Shown here piece after piece: positions 47,822 to 58,245 of a stretch of DNA of 64,000 bases. Origin of the DNA: Iris pallida. Taxonomy: Eukaryota; Streptophyta; Magnoliopsida; Asparagales; Iridaceae. Made by a program: the position numbers and the translations under genes. The stretch's first letter is position 1. Each line of letters starts with the position of its first letter. The stretch spans positions 16,808,992-16,872,991 of the forward strand of contig JANAVB010031417.1 in NCBI GenBank assembly GCA_029216955.1, given 5' to 3'. The notes under the pieces are model-generated. The model did not search any database and had not been told where the DNA came from. It saw only the letters and a list, made by a program, of their open reading frames with translations.

Positions 47822-50800
47822 TCAGAATGCCTTCAAGCCCATTTTACAAGCTGTGTCATCGACCAACTGACGCTTGAGGCCCTTTGTGAATGGATCTGCC
47901 AGGTTCTCCTGACTCCGAACATCAATCACTGCAATTACACCTCTTTTGATAAGATCGTGTACTGCCCTGTGCTTCAACCGCACAGTCCTTTTTTTTTTTT
48001 TTTTTCCGTTGAAGAGGTCATTTGATGCCACCGCCGCAGTCGTCTGGTTGTCATAGTATATCGGTATCGCCGGTATCTGAGCTCCAACTACTGGAAGATC
48101 ATACATGAGCTCCCGAAGCCATTCTGCTTCATCTGCTACAGTTTCAAGTACATAGAATTCAGATTCCATGGAGGAACGAGAGAGTATAGTCTGCTTCTTC
48201 GACTTCCACGATATAGCAGCTCCATCCAAGGAAAAGACATATCCACCTGTGGATCTCTCGCTTTCCACCTCTGAACACCAGCTAGCATCACTGAAGCCTT
48301 CCACTACTGTCGGATACCCGTTGTAGTGCAGTGCATATGTCTGAGTCTTCTTGAGATATCTCATCACCCGCTTCACAGCTTTCCAGTGCTCAATCCCTGG
48401 GTTGCTTGTGAACCGACTCAGCATTCCCACGACGAAAGCTATGTCAGGCCTTGTGGCAGTGGTTGCGTACATCAAACTTCCGATAACGCTAGAACACTCC
48501 AGCTGCCTGACGCTTTCCTTCGAGTTTGGCTTCAGCTTCTGATCACCCCTGTATGGCGTATCGATCCCTGGAAGATCCTTATAACCATAGCGTGTGAGCA
48601 TCTTCTCAATGTAGTGAGATTGTGACAGCGCTACTCCAGTGTCTGTCCGGATGATCTTTATGCCCAAGATGACATCTGCATCCCCCAAGTCCTTCATACT
48701 GAACTTGGCTGAGAGAAACTTCTTTGTCTCCGTGACACAGCCTATATCCGTCCCTAGATTAGCATGTCGTCCACGTACAGACAAACGATGACTCCTCTTC
48801 CATCAGCGAACTTTGTGTAAACACATTTGTCCGTCTCGCTGACTCTGTAGCCGTTTGACCTAATAACTTTGTCAAACTTCTCATGCCACATCTTGGGAGC
48901 TTGCTTCAAATCATACAATGATTTCACCAACTTGCAGACTTTGTCTTCAAGACCTTTGACGACAAATCCATCTGGCTGTTGCATGTAAATCTCTTCGGTC
49001 AGCTCCCCATTCAGGAATACTGTTTTTACATCCATCTGATGTATCACCAACTTATGTATAGCTGCTAGAGCGATTAACATTCTGATGGCGGTCATCCGAG
49101 CTACTGGAGCGTACGTGTCAAAGTAGTCTATCCCCTATTTCTGAGAAAATCCCTTGGCTACCAGCCTGGCCTTGAACTTGTCAATAGTTCCATCTGCCTT
49201 CATCTTCTTCTTGAAGATCCATTTACATCCGATGGGCTTTTCTCCTTCAGGTAGATCTACCAACACCCATGTGTTATTGGAGGTGATAGAGTCAAACTCG
49301 TCATTCACTGCCTCCTTCCAGAAGATAGCATCTCTGGTCTTCATCGCCTCATCATAGGTGAGCGGATCTGCTTCCACATGATAGGTGACAAAGTCATCTC
49401 CGAAGTCTTTAGGTCTCCTCGTTCGCTTTGCTGACGGCTCTGCGAGTTATGGTACAAGAATTGTTTCATCAACAACAGCTTCTTCTTGGACTACTGGCCC
49501 ATATGAGATTTCAGTCTCATTTGTACCTACATCATTTTTCGGAATGTCCGAAAGAACAATATTTTTGTCTTTTGCAAACTTGTCTTCAAAGTATTCAGCA
49601 TCGCGAGATTCGATGATATGATTTGACTCAATATCAAAAAATCTCCGAGCATCACTCTTCTCGGCATATCCCAAGAAGATCGCCTTCGTAGTCCTTGTCC
49701 CTAGCTTTTGAATCTTCAGATCTGGGAGCTTCACATACGCCAGACACCCCCACACTCGAATGACATTCAAGTTTGGTCTGACTTTGAACCAGAGTTCATG
49801 AGGAGTTGCATCCGAAGTTGCATATGGCACTCTATTCAGAATGAAAGTGGCCATTAATGCAGCTTCTCCCCAGTAGCATTTTGGAAGACCTGCAGTAAGT
49901 AGCATTGAATTCATCATTTCTGTTAATGTTCGGTTCTTTCTCTCTGCTACTCCGTTGGATTGAGGAGAATATGGAGCAGTAGTCTCGCATATGATTCCAT
50001 GTTCTTTGCAGAACGATGCGAAGTCATGAGACCTGTACTCCCCACCTCGATCACTTCTCAACCTCTTGAGTTGTTGTCCAGTCTGTCGTTCAGCTTCGGC
50101 CCTGAACTCTCTGAACTTCTCGAAAGCTTCGTCTTTAGTCTTGAGCAAGTAGACGAACGCGTATTTTGAGAAGTCGTCGATGAAGGTTATGAAATACTTC
50201 ATTCCGGCCTTCGTGGAGAAATGTTTGAAGTCACAGATATCGGAGTGTACTAACTCCAGAAGATCTGTGCTTTGATTGACCCGATGAAAGGGTTTCCTTG
50301 TGATCTTCGTCTGAGCACATACTTCACACTTCTCCACCTTATCCCCACATTTGGAGATAAGTCCTAGACTAGACATTTTGTTAATTCTTTTACAATGAAC
50401 ATGTCCTAGTCTATTATGCCACAACTCAAGAGAATAATCAGAAAATGCAACTGCATTAATGTCATCAAACTGATTGACAAGCTAAATTTTAAATATTCCT
50501 TCGGTTTGATGAGCCTTCCCGAAGTATGTTCCCTTCATGGACATTACCATCTGACCAGCATTGATGTCCATCCTCAAGCCTGTGTTGCAGAGCAGGCTCC
50601 CAGAGATCAGGTTCTTGGCAATCATCGGAACATGCTTCACACCTTAAAGCGTCAGAGTGTTCCCAGAAGTGAGTTTCAGCTCCACAGTCCCGATCCCCAG
50701 AACTTCAGCTTGGGCCTGGTTCGCCATGACAACCTTCTCAGATATCGGCTAGTACGTGACGAACCATTCCTTGCCAGAACTGACATGGTAAGTCGCACCA
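47822..50800 (-). pseudogene. Copia pol remnant: protease trace, integrase, RT, RNase H
   Basis: In transcription order: a protease trace with IDTGATYHV after the stop that ends gag; pre-integrase LWHNRLGHVH and integrase 50424-49447 with HSDIC, RSDRGGEY and GVAERKNRT (D, D, E all present). RT begins about 49377 (WVLVDLPEGEKPIGCKWIFK), is broken by a TAG at about 49135, and resumes at 49095 with CLYVDDMLI, then another stop. RT end and RNase H lie at 48784-47822 (ISWKSKKQTILSRSSMESE, ENLADPFTKGL). Near 47993-48006 a run of A encodes five Lys in place of the usual residues, probably replication slippage. Many stops: inactive. Confidence 0.9.
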
Positions 50801-50808
50801 GTGTCTAT

Positions 50809-51747
50809 CTACCAGTCAGAGTCAACCCCCACAGTTGTGACCTGTGCGATCATAGCAACAATGTTAGAAACAAATGAAACCTTACTAGGCTCATATTTCT
50901 CTGATTGTTTAGGCTTGGATCTGCATTCACTCTTGTAGTGGCCTTTCTTGCCACAATTGTAATAAGTCACGTGGGACTTAGTCTTCTGTTGCTTGAATGA
51001 AGGACCCTTCACTTTTAGATTAGTGAAGTCCTTCTTCTTGGGATGAGAAGCCGCCTGCTTCCCCTTGGGATCTCTCGTCTGCACTAGATTGGCTTTAGCC
51101 AACTGTTTGGACAGAGTGTCCACCTTCTGTTGGGAACGCATCTCGTCCTCAACATGGATCTCTTGAAGTAGATCTCCCAAGCTAATGTCTAGCTTCTTTC
51201 TGAGCATCCTTGCATAGAAGGTACTCCATCCAGCAAAAAGTTTTGAGACGATCCCTCCAACGACAAACTTGTCGGGAAGGGGCATCTCTTCGTCTTCCAG
51301 TTTCTGACGCAGCTTCAGAAATTCCTTCACCTGTGGCAACATGGACTTCTCGTCCTCAAAGAGCAATTTGTGATATTTTTCAACCACAAACATCTTGCTC
51401 CTGTTTCTGTCTTCTTCATACAGATTTTCTACAGACTCCCATATGTCTCTGGCAAATTCCTTCTTCGAGTAGGATTCTGCCAGGGAATCCTCCATAGCAT
51501 TCAGGATGAGAAGCCTGCAGATGCTATTTTCCCTTCTCCATTTGACCTGGAGTTTGGTAGCCGCATTGATTGCGGCAGTAGATCCAGTGTCTGGAACAGA
51601 AGGTTCTTCCTCCAACAGAACATGATCAACGTCTTTTAGTTGAAGAGTTAGATAAACCTTTCTCTTCCAGACTTGATAATGCTCTCCATCGAACTTTTCC
51701 AACTTGCAGTAGTCCGATTGGACGAGCGAAGCATTAATGTTTTCCAT
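50809..51747 (-). CDS. Copia Gag with altered zinc knuckle
   Basis: 312 codons from ATG 51747. N-terminus SDYCKLEKFDGEHYQVWKRK is a typical Copia Gag start (DUF4219), followed by the UBN2 region (NLYEEDRNRSKMFVVEKYHK). The zinc knuckle reads YYNCGKKGHYKSEC: the first Cys of the C-x2-C pair is Tyr, so zinc binding should be lost. The stop after VDSDW falls just before the protease motif, where an intact Gag-Pol would read on. Probably a decayed copy that happens to keep gag open. Confidence 0.85.
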   Translation of the reverse strand: MENINASLVQSDYCKLEKFDGEHYQVWKRKVYLTLQLKDVDHVLLEEEPSVPDTGSTAAINAATKLQVKWRRENSICRLLILNAMEDSLAESYSKKEFARDIWESVENLYEEDRNRSKMFVVEKYHKLLFEDEKSMLPQVKEFLKLRQKLEDEEMPLPDKFVVGGIVSKLFAGWSTFYARMLRKKLDISLGDLLQEIHVEDEMRSQQKVDTLSKQLAKANLVQTRDPKGKQAASHPKKKDFTNLKVKGPSFKQQKTKSHVTYYNCGKKGHYKSECRSKPKQSEKYEPSKVSFVSNIVAMIAQVTTVGVDSDW

Positions 51748-51776
51748 CTACACGGATCTTGCTTTGAGATTGTTAT

Positions 51777-52087
51777 TCCCGGGGCTTGATCAAAGATGGT
51801 AAAACTGATGCAATCGAGATCTACGATGATACAAAGGACCAAACAACCAGATTACAACATGAAGGAGGAAAATAGAGAAGAGAAGATCTCTCGTTCTTCC
51901 TTGCAAACGTGTTGCAATTGGGACAGAACGAGTTACAAAATCTAGAGAACGATGAGATGAAGAACAGTACTGGGGTGTCAAAACACCGTTGCTCAAAGCA
52001 AGATTCGCCCCACACGAATTGCTTCCAGGAACCAGCAAGTTTGAAGAACTTGTGGAACGCTCGAAGTCACCTCTGTTCTGACTCCTC
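51777..52087 (-). repeat. 5' LTR of the second Copia element, part up to the Gypsy insertion
   Basis: Matches 45744-46064 closely, from TCCCGGGGC to GACTCCTC, where the homology ends exactly at the TG start of the next element (52088). The rest of this LTR must lie beyond the right end of the window. Confidence 0.88.
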
Positions 52088-52479
52088 TGTAGGCCTCAAA
52101 AATATAGTCACACTGAGTTAATACAGCCTATCAAGAAAATGACTAGAAGACACGCTGAGTTCTATCAAATCATTTCCTCAAAAAGTACGCAAAGTTCAAA
52201 ATAGTACTCAAAGACAGCTCACCATTTGTCAGATTATAATTATGACTGACAGCACGTCAGTCCATAAGCGTCTCCTCGTATGCCATGTATGCACGGGATT
52301 CAAGAGATCTCAGCCGACTATTGCGTGATTTTTGAAATCTTCTTCAACAAGATTCAATCTTCATCAAGTTGGCGTACCAAAAAAGAGCTTATCATCATTT
52401 AATGTGACTGACAAAGCAATCAATGTCAGAGATTTTGTGTCAGTCGAGGCACGTCGAATCAAGACAGCTGGCCTTCTGA

Positions 52480-52668
52480 CTCAAGTCTGCGTGCATTTTG
52501 AACTTCAGTGCTCCTGCCTCAAGTTTGCGTGTATTCTGAGCCTTCTGTCTCAAGTTTGCGTGTATTCTGAGCCCTCTGCCTCAAGTTTGCGTGTATTCTG
52601 AGTCCTCTGCCTCAAGTTTGCGTGTATTCTGAGCCCTCTGCCTCAAGTTTGCGTATATTTTGAGCCTA
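52480..52668. repeat. 31-bp tandem repeat in the Ogre-like LTR
   Basis: About six copies of a unit containing CTCAAGTTTGCGTGTATTCT followed by GAGCCCTCTGC. The first copies are diverged and the middle ones nearly identical. It lies in U3, about 300 bp upstream of the TATA box. Confidence 0.9.
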
Positions 52669-52964
52669 AGTATTTCTGCTGTAAGTCAGCGTGGATTTTT
52701 TATCTCAACAGGGATTTCATCCTCAACCAGTTAGCGGATTATCATCTCAAATTATCAAATTGGAGTATGTGGCAGACATGCCACAGATCTCTCGTATGCG
52801 TGCCCCAGTAACTTGTACACGACTCATGCATGATTGCCATGTGTCCAACAGTTATGGGCCACGTCCAGTAACTGCTCATCAACCTTGCGTATGATTGAGT
52901 CCTGCGTGATTATCAACTATGCATAGGTTATGAAGACAGTTATCTTTTTAGTTATTTTTGACTC

Positions 52965-52972
52965 TATAAATA
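52965..52972 (+). promoter_or_regulatory. TATA box of the Ogre-like LTR
   Basis: TATAAATA in the context GACTCTATAAATAGAG, the classic plant form, followed about 30 bp downstream by a TCATTCATT segment suited to transcription start. Confidence 0.7.
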
Positions 52973-53153
52973 GAGTTCTTTTCTCATTCATTGTACAGAT
53001 ATACAGAATATCTAAATTGCTGTCGAATTCTTGAGAGCTTTTCTTCTTCGCATCGTCCAAGGGATAAAGCGATCGTCTTCTAGATCGGATTCCTATAGTT
53101 GTATTTTCCCAGAATCAAAATAAATAAAGTGAATTTATTTATAGAAAACAAAT

Positions 53154-53171
53154 TGGCGACTCTGCTGGGGA
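53154..53171 (+). other. Primer-binding site, Arg-tRNA type
   Basis: TGGCGACTCTGCTGGGGA lies three bases after the LTR end. Its complement ends in CCA, as a tRNA 3' end should, and the sequence is of the Arg type used by Ogre elements rather than the Asp type of Athila. Confidence 0.8.
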
Positions 53172-53188
53172 AACCCATCTCTTCTGAG

Positions 53189-54160
53189 ATGGCCACAACT
53201 CAATGCGACGCTTCGTCGGTCGGATCGACGAAGAAGGTTATATCGATTCAGTTCAATCAACTCGCCTATGAAGAAATGCAGCGGGCTAAGGGTGGCAAGC
53301 ACACTTCAGCCTCTATCACCACCGCCAAATCAAAGGGACGATCTGTCTACGTCCCTAAGAATCTGTTGGCAACCAAAGATGGTGAAGTTTCTGCCACAGT
53401 GTCCATTACTAACACTGGCAAGAACTCCACTGCAGGCACGCATACTCCTGTGTGCTCGAAGACGACAGCATCCAAAAGATACGCTAACAGTGATGGCTCT
53501 TTAGCCAAATCTGTTTCCGTAGTCACACAGTCCAAAAGTCACGCTGACAGCACTGGCTCTTTAGCCAAACCTGTTCTAGCGTGCATTTCCAAACCCAAAA
53601 ATTATGCTAACAGCACTGGTTCTTTAACCAAGCCTGTCTTAGCATGTATTTCGCACGCATCATCCACCAAGTCGGCTCTCCCTGACTCAGCATGCGTACC
53701 AAAATCTGGCTTTTTAGCCAAAACTTCATATGCTGATAGCACTGGCTCCTTAGCCAAATTGTCATCAGCATATTCTAAGAAGAATAGCTCTTTAGCTATT
53801 TCTTCCTCCTTGCCAAGTTCTGCTAGAACTGGGGGTAGTCTTGCTATGGCTCCTCCACAAATGGCTCACAAAGTCCCTTCGAATAGGAACAACTCTTTAG
53901 TTGTTTCTTCTGCTCCTGTAGTGTTTACTTCAGGAACAGCTTTGGCTGACAATTTTGTTAGTCAAAGAAAAGAAAATAGTCTTTTGACTATTCTTCCTTC
54001 TAGACATTCTATGTCTCAAAACTTGAACAAGTCTAAAAAGAAACATTTCTTAATGTCTTCTTCTACGACTTCTTCAAATTGGGCACAGAATTTGTCTCTA
54101 CAAAATGGTTTGTTACCAACTCCTAATCAAGGGGATGGTTCAACTCTTCCTTCTCTGTAA
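53189..54160 (+). CDS. ORF1 of the Ogre-like element, unknown function
   Basis: 323 codons from ATG 53189 (MATTQCDASSVGSTKKVIS), the first ATG after the primer site, to TAA 54158-54160, with no internal stop. The protein is Ser/Ala/Lys-rich and basic. It has internal repeats of the type YANSTGSLAKPVLACISKP, four to five times between about residues 95 and 200, and further NSLA/NSLV motifs. Ogre elements carry a separate ORF upstream of gag whose role is unknown; position and length fit that. It is one of the few intact frames in this element, but its low complexity makes openness weak evidence of selection. Confidence 0.75.
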   Translation: MATTQCDASSVGSTKKVISIQFNQLAYEEMQRAKGGKHTSASITTAKSKGRSVYVPKNLLATKDGEVSATVSITNTGKNSTAGTHTPVCSKTTASKRYANSDGSLAKSVSVVTQSKSHADSTGSLAKPVLACISKPKNYANSTGSLTKPVLACISHASSTKSALPDSACVPKSGFLAKTSYADSTGSLAKLSSAYSKKNSSLAISSSLPSSARTGGSLAMAPPQMAHKVPSNRNNSLVVSSAPVVFTSGTALADNFVSQRKENSLLTILPSRHSMSQNLNKSKKKHFLMSSSTTSSNWAQNLSLQNGLLPTPNQGDGSTLPSL

Positions 54161-54172
54161 ATATCCAGATCA

Positions 54173-56380
54173 ATGGAAGGAAAACTTCAAGTATCAAAGA
54201 CCAATGTTTTACCTCCAACAGATCTAAGAATGAAACTTAATCAATCCCGTTTGGAAAGCACTTCTGGTGTTAAGAAACCATACCAATCGGGAATAAAAGT
54301 AAGAGATCCGGATGCAGAATATGCCAAAAATTATGTTGCTCAGATTAATCACTCTTTGTATAATCAAGAGCCGGCAAAATCCAAGGACAAGAAATACGTT
54401 CCTAAAAATGCACAAAGATTGTTCTCAAATATACCTCAATCTTCACATACAGATTTGCGAGAACATCTTCAACAAAAGAGGAGGAATAATTCTTTGTCAA
54501 TGGATCATGACCATACTGATCATGATTGTGACTTCCAACCTAGGGTCATAATTCAATGCAGATGTCAAACTAAACGACAGTCTGTCTTTAATCGAATCCA
54601 GTGTGAACCTATGTCTGATGAAGATGAACCTCTTTTCGCTTCTATCAACATGACCTCTCGGGATACTGGAGGTAGAACTGATAGTCAAAATGGGGTATAT
54701 AGAGGCACCAGATCAAGAGTAATGGCTTCTAATCAAAGAACTTCGATTTCTGAAGACTATTCTGAATTCCTTGGAGAATCCAACTTTCCACCTCTTTCTA
54801 CTGGGGGTAGTTCTCCTACAACTGATTTTGATACACAAAGCAATGATTCAGAACAAACAATATCATCAACAATCCCTCGTATAGTCACAACTTATATGGT
54901 GGATGGGAATACTGAATTAAACAATGAACCTTCTTCTTCGATGACTCCCCAAGACCAAAGAATTGCTTCGTTGGAACAACAAATGAAGTCTATGGCTGAT
55001 ACTATGAAGTCAATGTATGAACTTATGGCAACCCAGCTGCAAAATCAACAGACTGTACCTGATGCCATACCAATTGACACTGGTGTAGGTCCAGTGCATG
55101 TTCCTTCAGCAGTACAATCCAATATCCCTGGGCAAGCTCAACCAATTCCTAGCCATTCGGGAGCTGGGGGTAGCGCTTATAATGCTGTCCCTCCTCCTAA
55201 CTATTCTCTACAAGCTACAACTCCACAATCTTCCGGAGTCGTTACTGAAGAATTGAGGAATCTCCGAACCCAATTTGAGGCATTCAAACAGAAAGACGGT
55301 TTACAAAGGTTAGGTATCAAGCAACCTTATCCAATAAAATGGAAGCAAGTATCATATCCTCCTAAATACAAGCCTCCTACTATCTCATTCTTTGATGGGC
55401 CCACCTCCCCATGTCAGTTCATCAATCACTTTGAAGTGATGATTGATCAGTTGCAACCGAGCGACGCCCTCCTTACTCGGGTGTTTGTCGGATGTCTCAA
55501 GGGAACGGCTTATGAATGGTATAGAAGTCTCCCTGATGGGTGTATTACCTCATTTGTCGGCTTCAAACAAATATTTCTTGAACGATTCTATGAAGGGCTC
55601 AACGACATGACTATGTCTGCTCTTATAAGAATCAAACAGAAAAATAATGAAAGCACTGAAAGCTTCATTGAAAGATTTAGAAGAGAAGCTTTAAAATTGC
55701 CTCTCGGAACTCCCGATGCTGTCACTATCGACACTTGTAAGTCGAATCTCTTACCAATCATCAGCATGTGGACATGATCCACTCAATTCCAAGATTGGCC
55801 TTCCTTTATCGTCAGTGCCAAAGCTGCCGAAGTCAGTGCCGAGACTTTCAAAGGTCTGGGGGTACACATGACTCCCAATGAATCAAGTCAAAATACTAGC
55901 AATAGTACGCGACCTAACAATCGTAAAGGAAAAGAGACTCTCGAAGTCAATCTCCAGAGCAAAAATCAAGAGGTAATATCTGCCCAAGCTACCCCAGCTC
56001 CCGCCTCAACAAATCAACAACCATGAGCACCTCGCCCCAAAGAAGAATATTCTTTTGATGACGATGACGTTCTTGGTATCTTTGAATGTCTACTTAAAGG
56101 TAATAAAATACAATTACCTGACATCAAGAAACCCGATGAAGCTGGTAAGACAGATCATCCTAAATACTGTCCGTACCATAGATTGTTGGGTCACACAGCT
56201 CGTACATGTTTTGTACTGAAAGGAAAAATCCAGAAAATGATCAAATCTGGAGCTGTCACTCTCACTCCGAAAGAAAAGACCGTCACCTCCAACGTTGTCT
56301 CTATGCAATTCGGAGATTTTCTCCTCAACTCCTTGAAAGCGGGATCGTTCCTATTCCCAAGGCAACTCTTGAAATCGTGA
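54173..56380 (+). pseudogene. Gag of the Ogre-like element
   Basis: One frame from ATG 54173, interrupted by TGA at 55775-55777 and a second TGA at about 56024, then open to 56380. The retrotransposon Gag domain is clear: ISFFDGPTSPCQFINHFEVM, GTAYEWYRSLPDG, FKQIFLERFYEGLND and ESFIERFRREAL. The zinc-binding motif is CPYHRLLGHTARTCFVLK at about 56168-56221, the C-x2-H-x4-H-x4-C form usual in Tat elements. It is preceded by a long Ser/Gln-rich N-terminal half. Downstream the sense passes through two frame changes (about 56340 and 56404) into the protease frame. Confidence 0.88.
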
Positions 56381-56459
56381 ATATTCCCCCCCACAGTCTG
56401 AAGGATTAGTATCGATCACTATTGAAACAGGAGAAATCATATGGATTCATCCCGATCTA

Positions 56460-58208
56460 GTGGCAGATTTTGAATCTCCTCCCCTTCAAAAGACTACTTT
56501 CCTAAAATCTAAGAAGGCCGAAAAAACTAAGTCATGTCATATGACTTCTTTCGGATCTACTTCCGACACAGAACCAAAAGATAAAGTAGAAGCACTTGCT
56601 GGTGCTACTAGAACAGGAAAACATTATCTAAAGGATTATTCCAAGAGTCCTGAAGATACTCCTGATATCTCTCCAGCTGACAAAAATACTCCTGATGTTC
56701 CTCGTGAGGAAGAATCATCCACTGCACCTGTTCCTTCAACTACACCGGTTGTACCTATTCCTTCCGAGCCCACAGCACTTGAGAAAGGCAAACAACAAGC
56801 TCGCTTCGATAAACCAATCAGGAAGTCCCCTCCCCTTGGACTTCAGAAGCCTTATAACTTTGACATTTTAGCTCAACTCGCTAATACTCCAGCTAGAATG
56901 TCCCTCTTTGAACTTCTACGTCTTTCTAAAGAGACTCGGAAGACATTAAGTGAGGCACTTCTTCAGGCTGACTCTTGTCTTGCACAATTAAAAAAGCCAG
57001 ATGAAGAACCTGTTACTTGCTTACATTACAATAGTGTATTGGAGATCATCCCGAATATCACCTTTACGCAAGATGACATGTTATTGGAGGATAATCGACA
57101 TGATCGGCCTCTCTACTACACCGGTTACATCGATACGATGAAGATAGATCATATTCTTATTGATCCAAGGTCTGCTTTAAGCATAATGCCAAAGAGTCTG
57201 CTGGATGAATTAAAAATCCCTCTTCACAAACTTTCCAAGACGGTTACTACTATATTGGGATTCAATCAAAGCCGAAGCGAGCCGTTGGGAAAGATTCATC
57301 TGAAACTTCAAATAGGCGATTTCAGATCCAAAGTCACTTTCTATGTGATCGAGATCGTGGGATCTTATAATCTTCTCCTGGGAAGACCCTTCCTTCATGA
57401 AAATAATGTGGTACCTTCTACTCTTCATCAGTGCTTCAAATACATTGACAGCGATGGAAAGGTACAAAAAGAAGTTGCTGATATAAATTCTTTCCGTGGG
57501 GTTGAAGCTTATTTCAGTGATTCCCGGATGTACAAAGAGGAGTATACAAAAATAGTACAAGCTATGGAAAAAGAAGATCCGCAAAGTGAGACCTTGATAA
57601 TTCCTGTTAAAGGTCGAACTACTCAGCAACAGTCTCCTAAACCCTCTGGAGAAGGCCCCTTCATTATTCCAGTGAGCGGACGTATCTCTCCATTACCTCA
57701 ATCATCTACCCAAGACACACTGATCATTCCTGTCAGTGGGCGTACTACATTTCCTGTATCTTCACCTATAAAACAGGACACTCTGGTAGTCCCTTTTGGT
57801 GGGCGAACTACTTTTCCATCTCAAGCTTCAAGGGAGCTCACCTCTTCTGAGCCATTTGTGATCGATCTTAATCGAAACAAAACTCCTTCTCGTTCTTCTT
57901 CTCCCCCTTTAGTCATTGATTTGGCTAAGATTTCTAAGGTTCAACCTCCTTCTAATGTAAATACTACTACTTTTGAATTTAATGAAATATCTCCGTCTTT
58001 GCAGTATATTGATGTTTGTAATCATGTTCATAGTTATTTGCATTTGTTAGATGACTTGAAAACAATAACCATAGGAGTTGTACAGACTTTTCATACAGAA
58101 GTATCCTTAGAATCAGTACAAGATTCATGCTTTCTAGTACCTAGTAGAAAACCAGGAGACATTCCAATATTCTTCTACAAAGGACCAAAAAAACCCCATC
58201 AACCTTGA
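56460..58208 (+). CDS. Protease region of the Ogre-like element with damaged active site
   Basis: 582 open codons. The aspartic protease is recognisable at about 57110-57430: YTGYIDTMKIDHILIDPRSA and the later NLLLGRPFLHENNVVPSTL. The active-site D-[TS/P]-G-S has Arg in place of Gly (DPRSALSIMP), so it is probably inactive. After it, a linker carries four to five copies of a LIIPVSGRT-type repeat (about 57595-57815). The frame ends at TGA 58206-58208 and the sense continues one frame over. Ogre elements have an intron between protease and RT, so this shift may be removed by splicing rather than be damage. Confidence 0.8.
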   Translation: MADFESPPLQKTTFLKSKKAEKTKSCHMTSFGSTSDTEPKDKVEALAGATRTGKHYLKDYSKSPEDTPDISPADKNTPDVPREEESSTAPVPSTTPVVPIPSEPTALEKGKQQARFDKPIRKSPPLGLQKPYNFDILAQLANTPARMSLFELLRLSKETRKTLSEALLQADSCLAQLKKPDEEPVTCLHYNSVLEIIPNITFTQDDMLLEDNRHDRPLYYTGYIDTMKIDHILIDPRSALSIMPKSLLDELKIPLHKLSKTVTTILGFNQSRSEPLGKIHLKLQIGDFRSKVTFYVIEIVGSYNLLLGRPFLHENNVVPSTLHQCFKYIDSDGKVQKEVADINSFRGVEAYFSDSRMYKEEYTKIVQAMEKEDPQSETLIIPVKGRTTQQQSPKPSGEGPFIIPVSGRISPLPQSSTQDTLIIPVSGRTTFPVSSPIKQDTLVVPFGGRTTFPSQASRELTSSEPFVIDLNRNKTPSRSSSPPLVIDLAKISKVQPPSNVNTTTFEFNEISPSLQYIDVCNHVHSYLHLLDDLKTITIGVVQTFHTEVSLESVQDSCFLVPSRKPGDIPIFFYKGPKKPHQP

Positions 58209-58245
58209 AGATGATGATAGAAATGATGATTCTGGAAGATTACAG

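Larger units (their letters stand above)
45744..52087 (-). mobile_element. Decayed Ty1/Copia element, 5' LTR interrupted by the Ogre-like element
   Basis: Transcribed leftwards. The 3' LTR is 45744-46748, and the visible part of the 5' LTR is 51777-52087. Between them are gag (50809-51747), a pol with several stops (47822-50800), and an additional coding unit before the 3' LTR (46696-47758). The shared LTR part (~310 bp) is about 98% identical by eye (few substitutions). It inserted in the LINE, and the Gypsy element later inserted in its 5' LTR. The outer end (TCCCGGGGC on plus) is not a canonical TG...CA terminus, and the usual initiator-Met primer-binding site is not seen after 51777. Confidence 0.85.
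52088..53150 (+). repeat. 5' LTR of the Ogre-like element
   Basis: TG (52088) to CA (53150), 1,063 bp. TATAAATA lies at 52965-52972, followed about 30 bp later by the likely transcript start region. It includes a ~31-bp tandem repeat at 52480-52668. The left border is defined by interruption of the Copia LTR, the right border by the primer-binding site. Confidence 0.85.
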
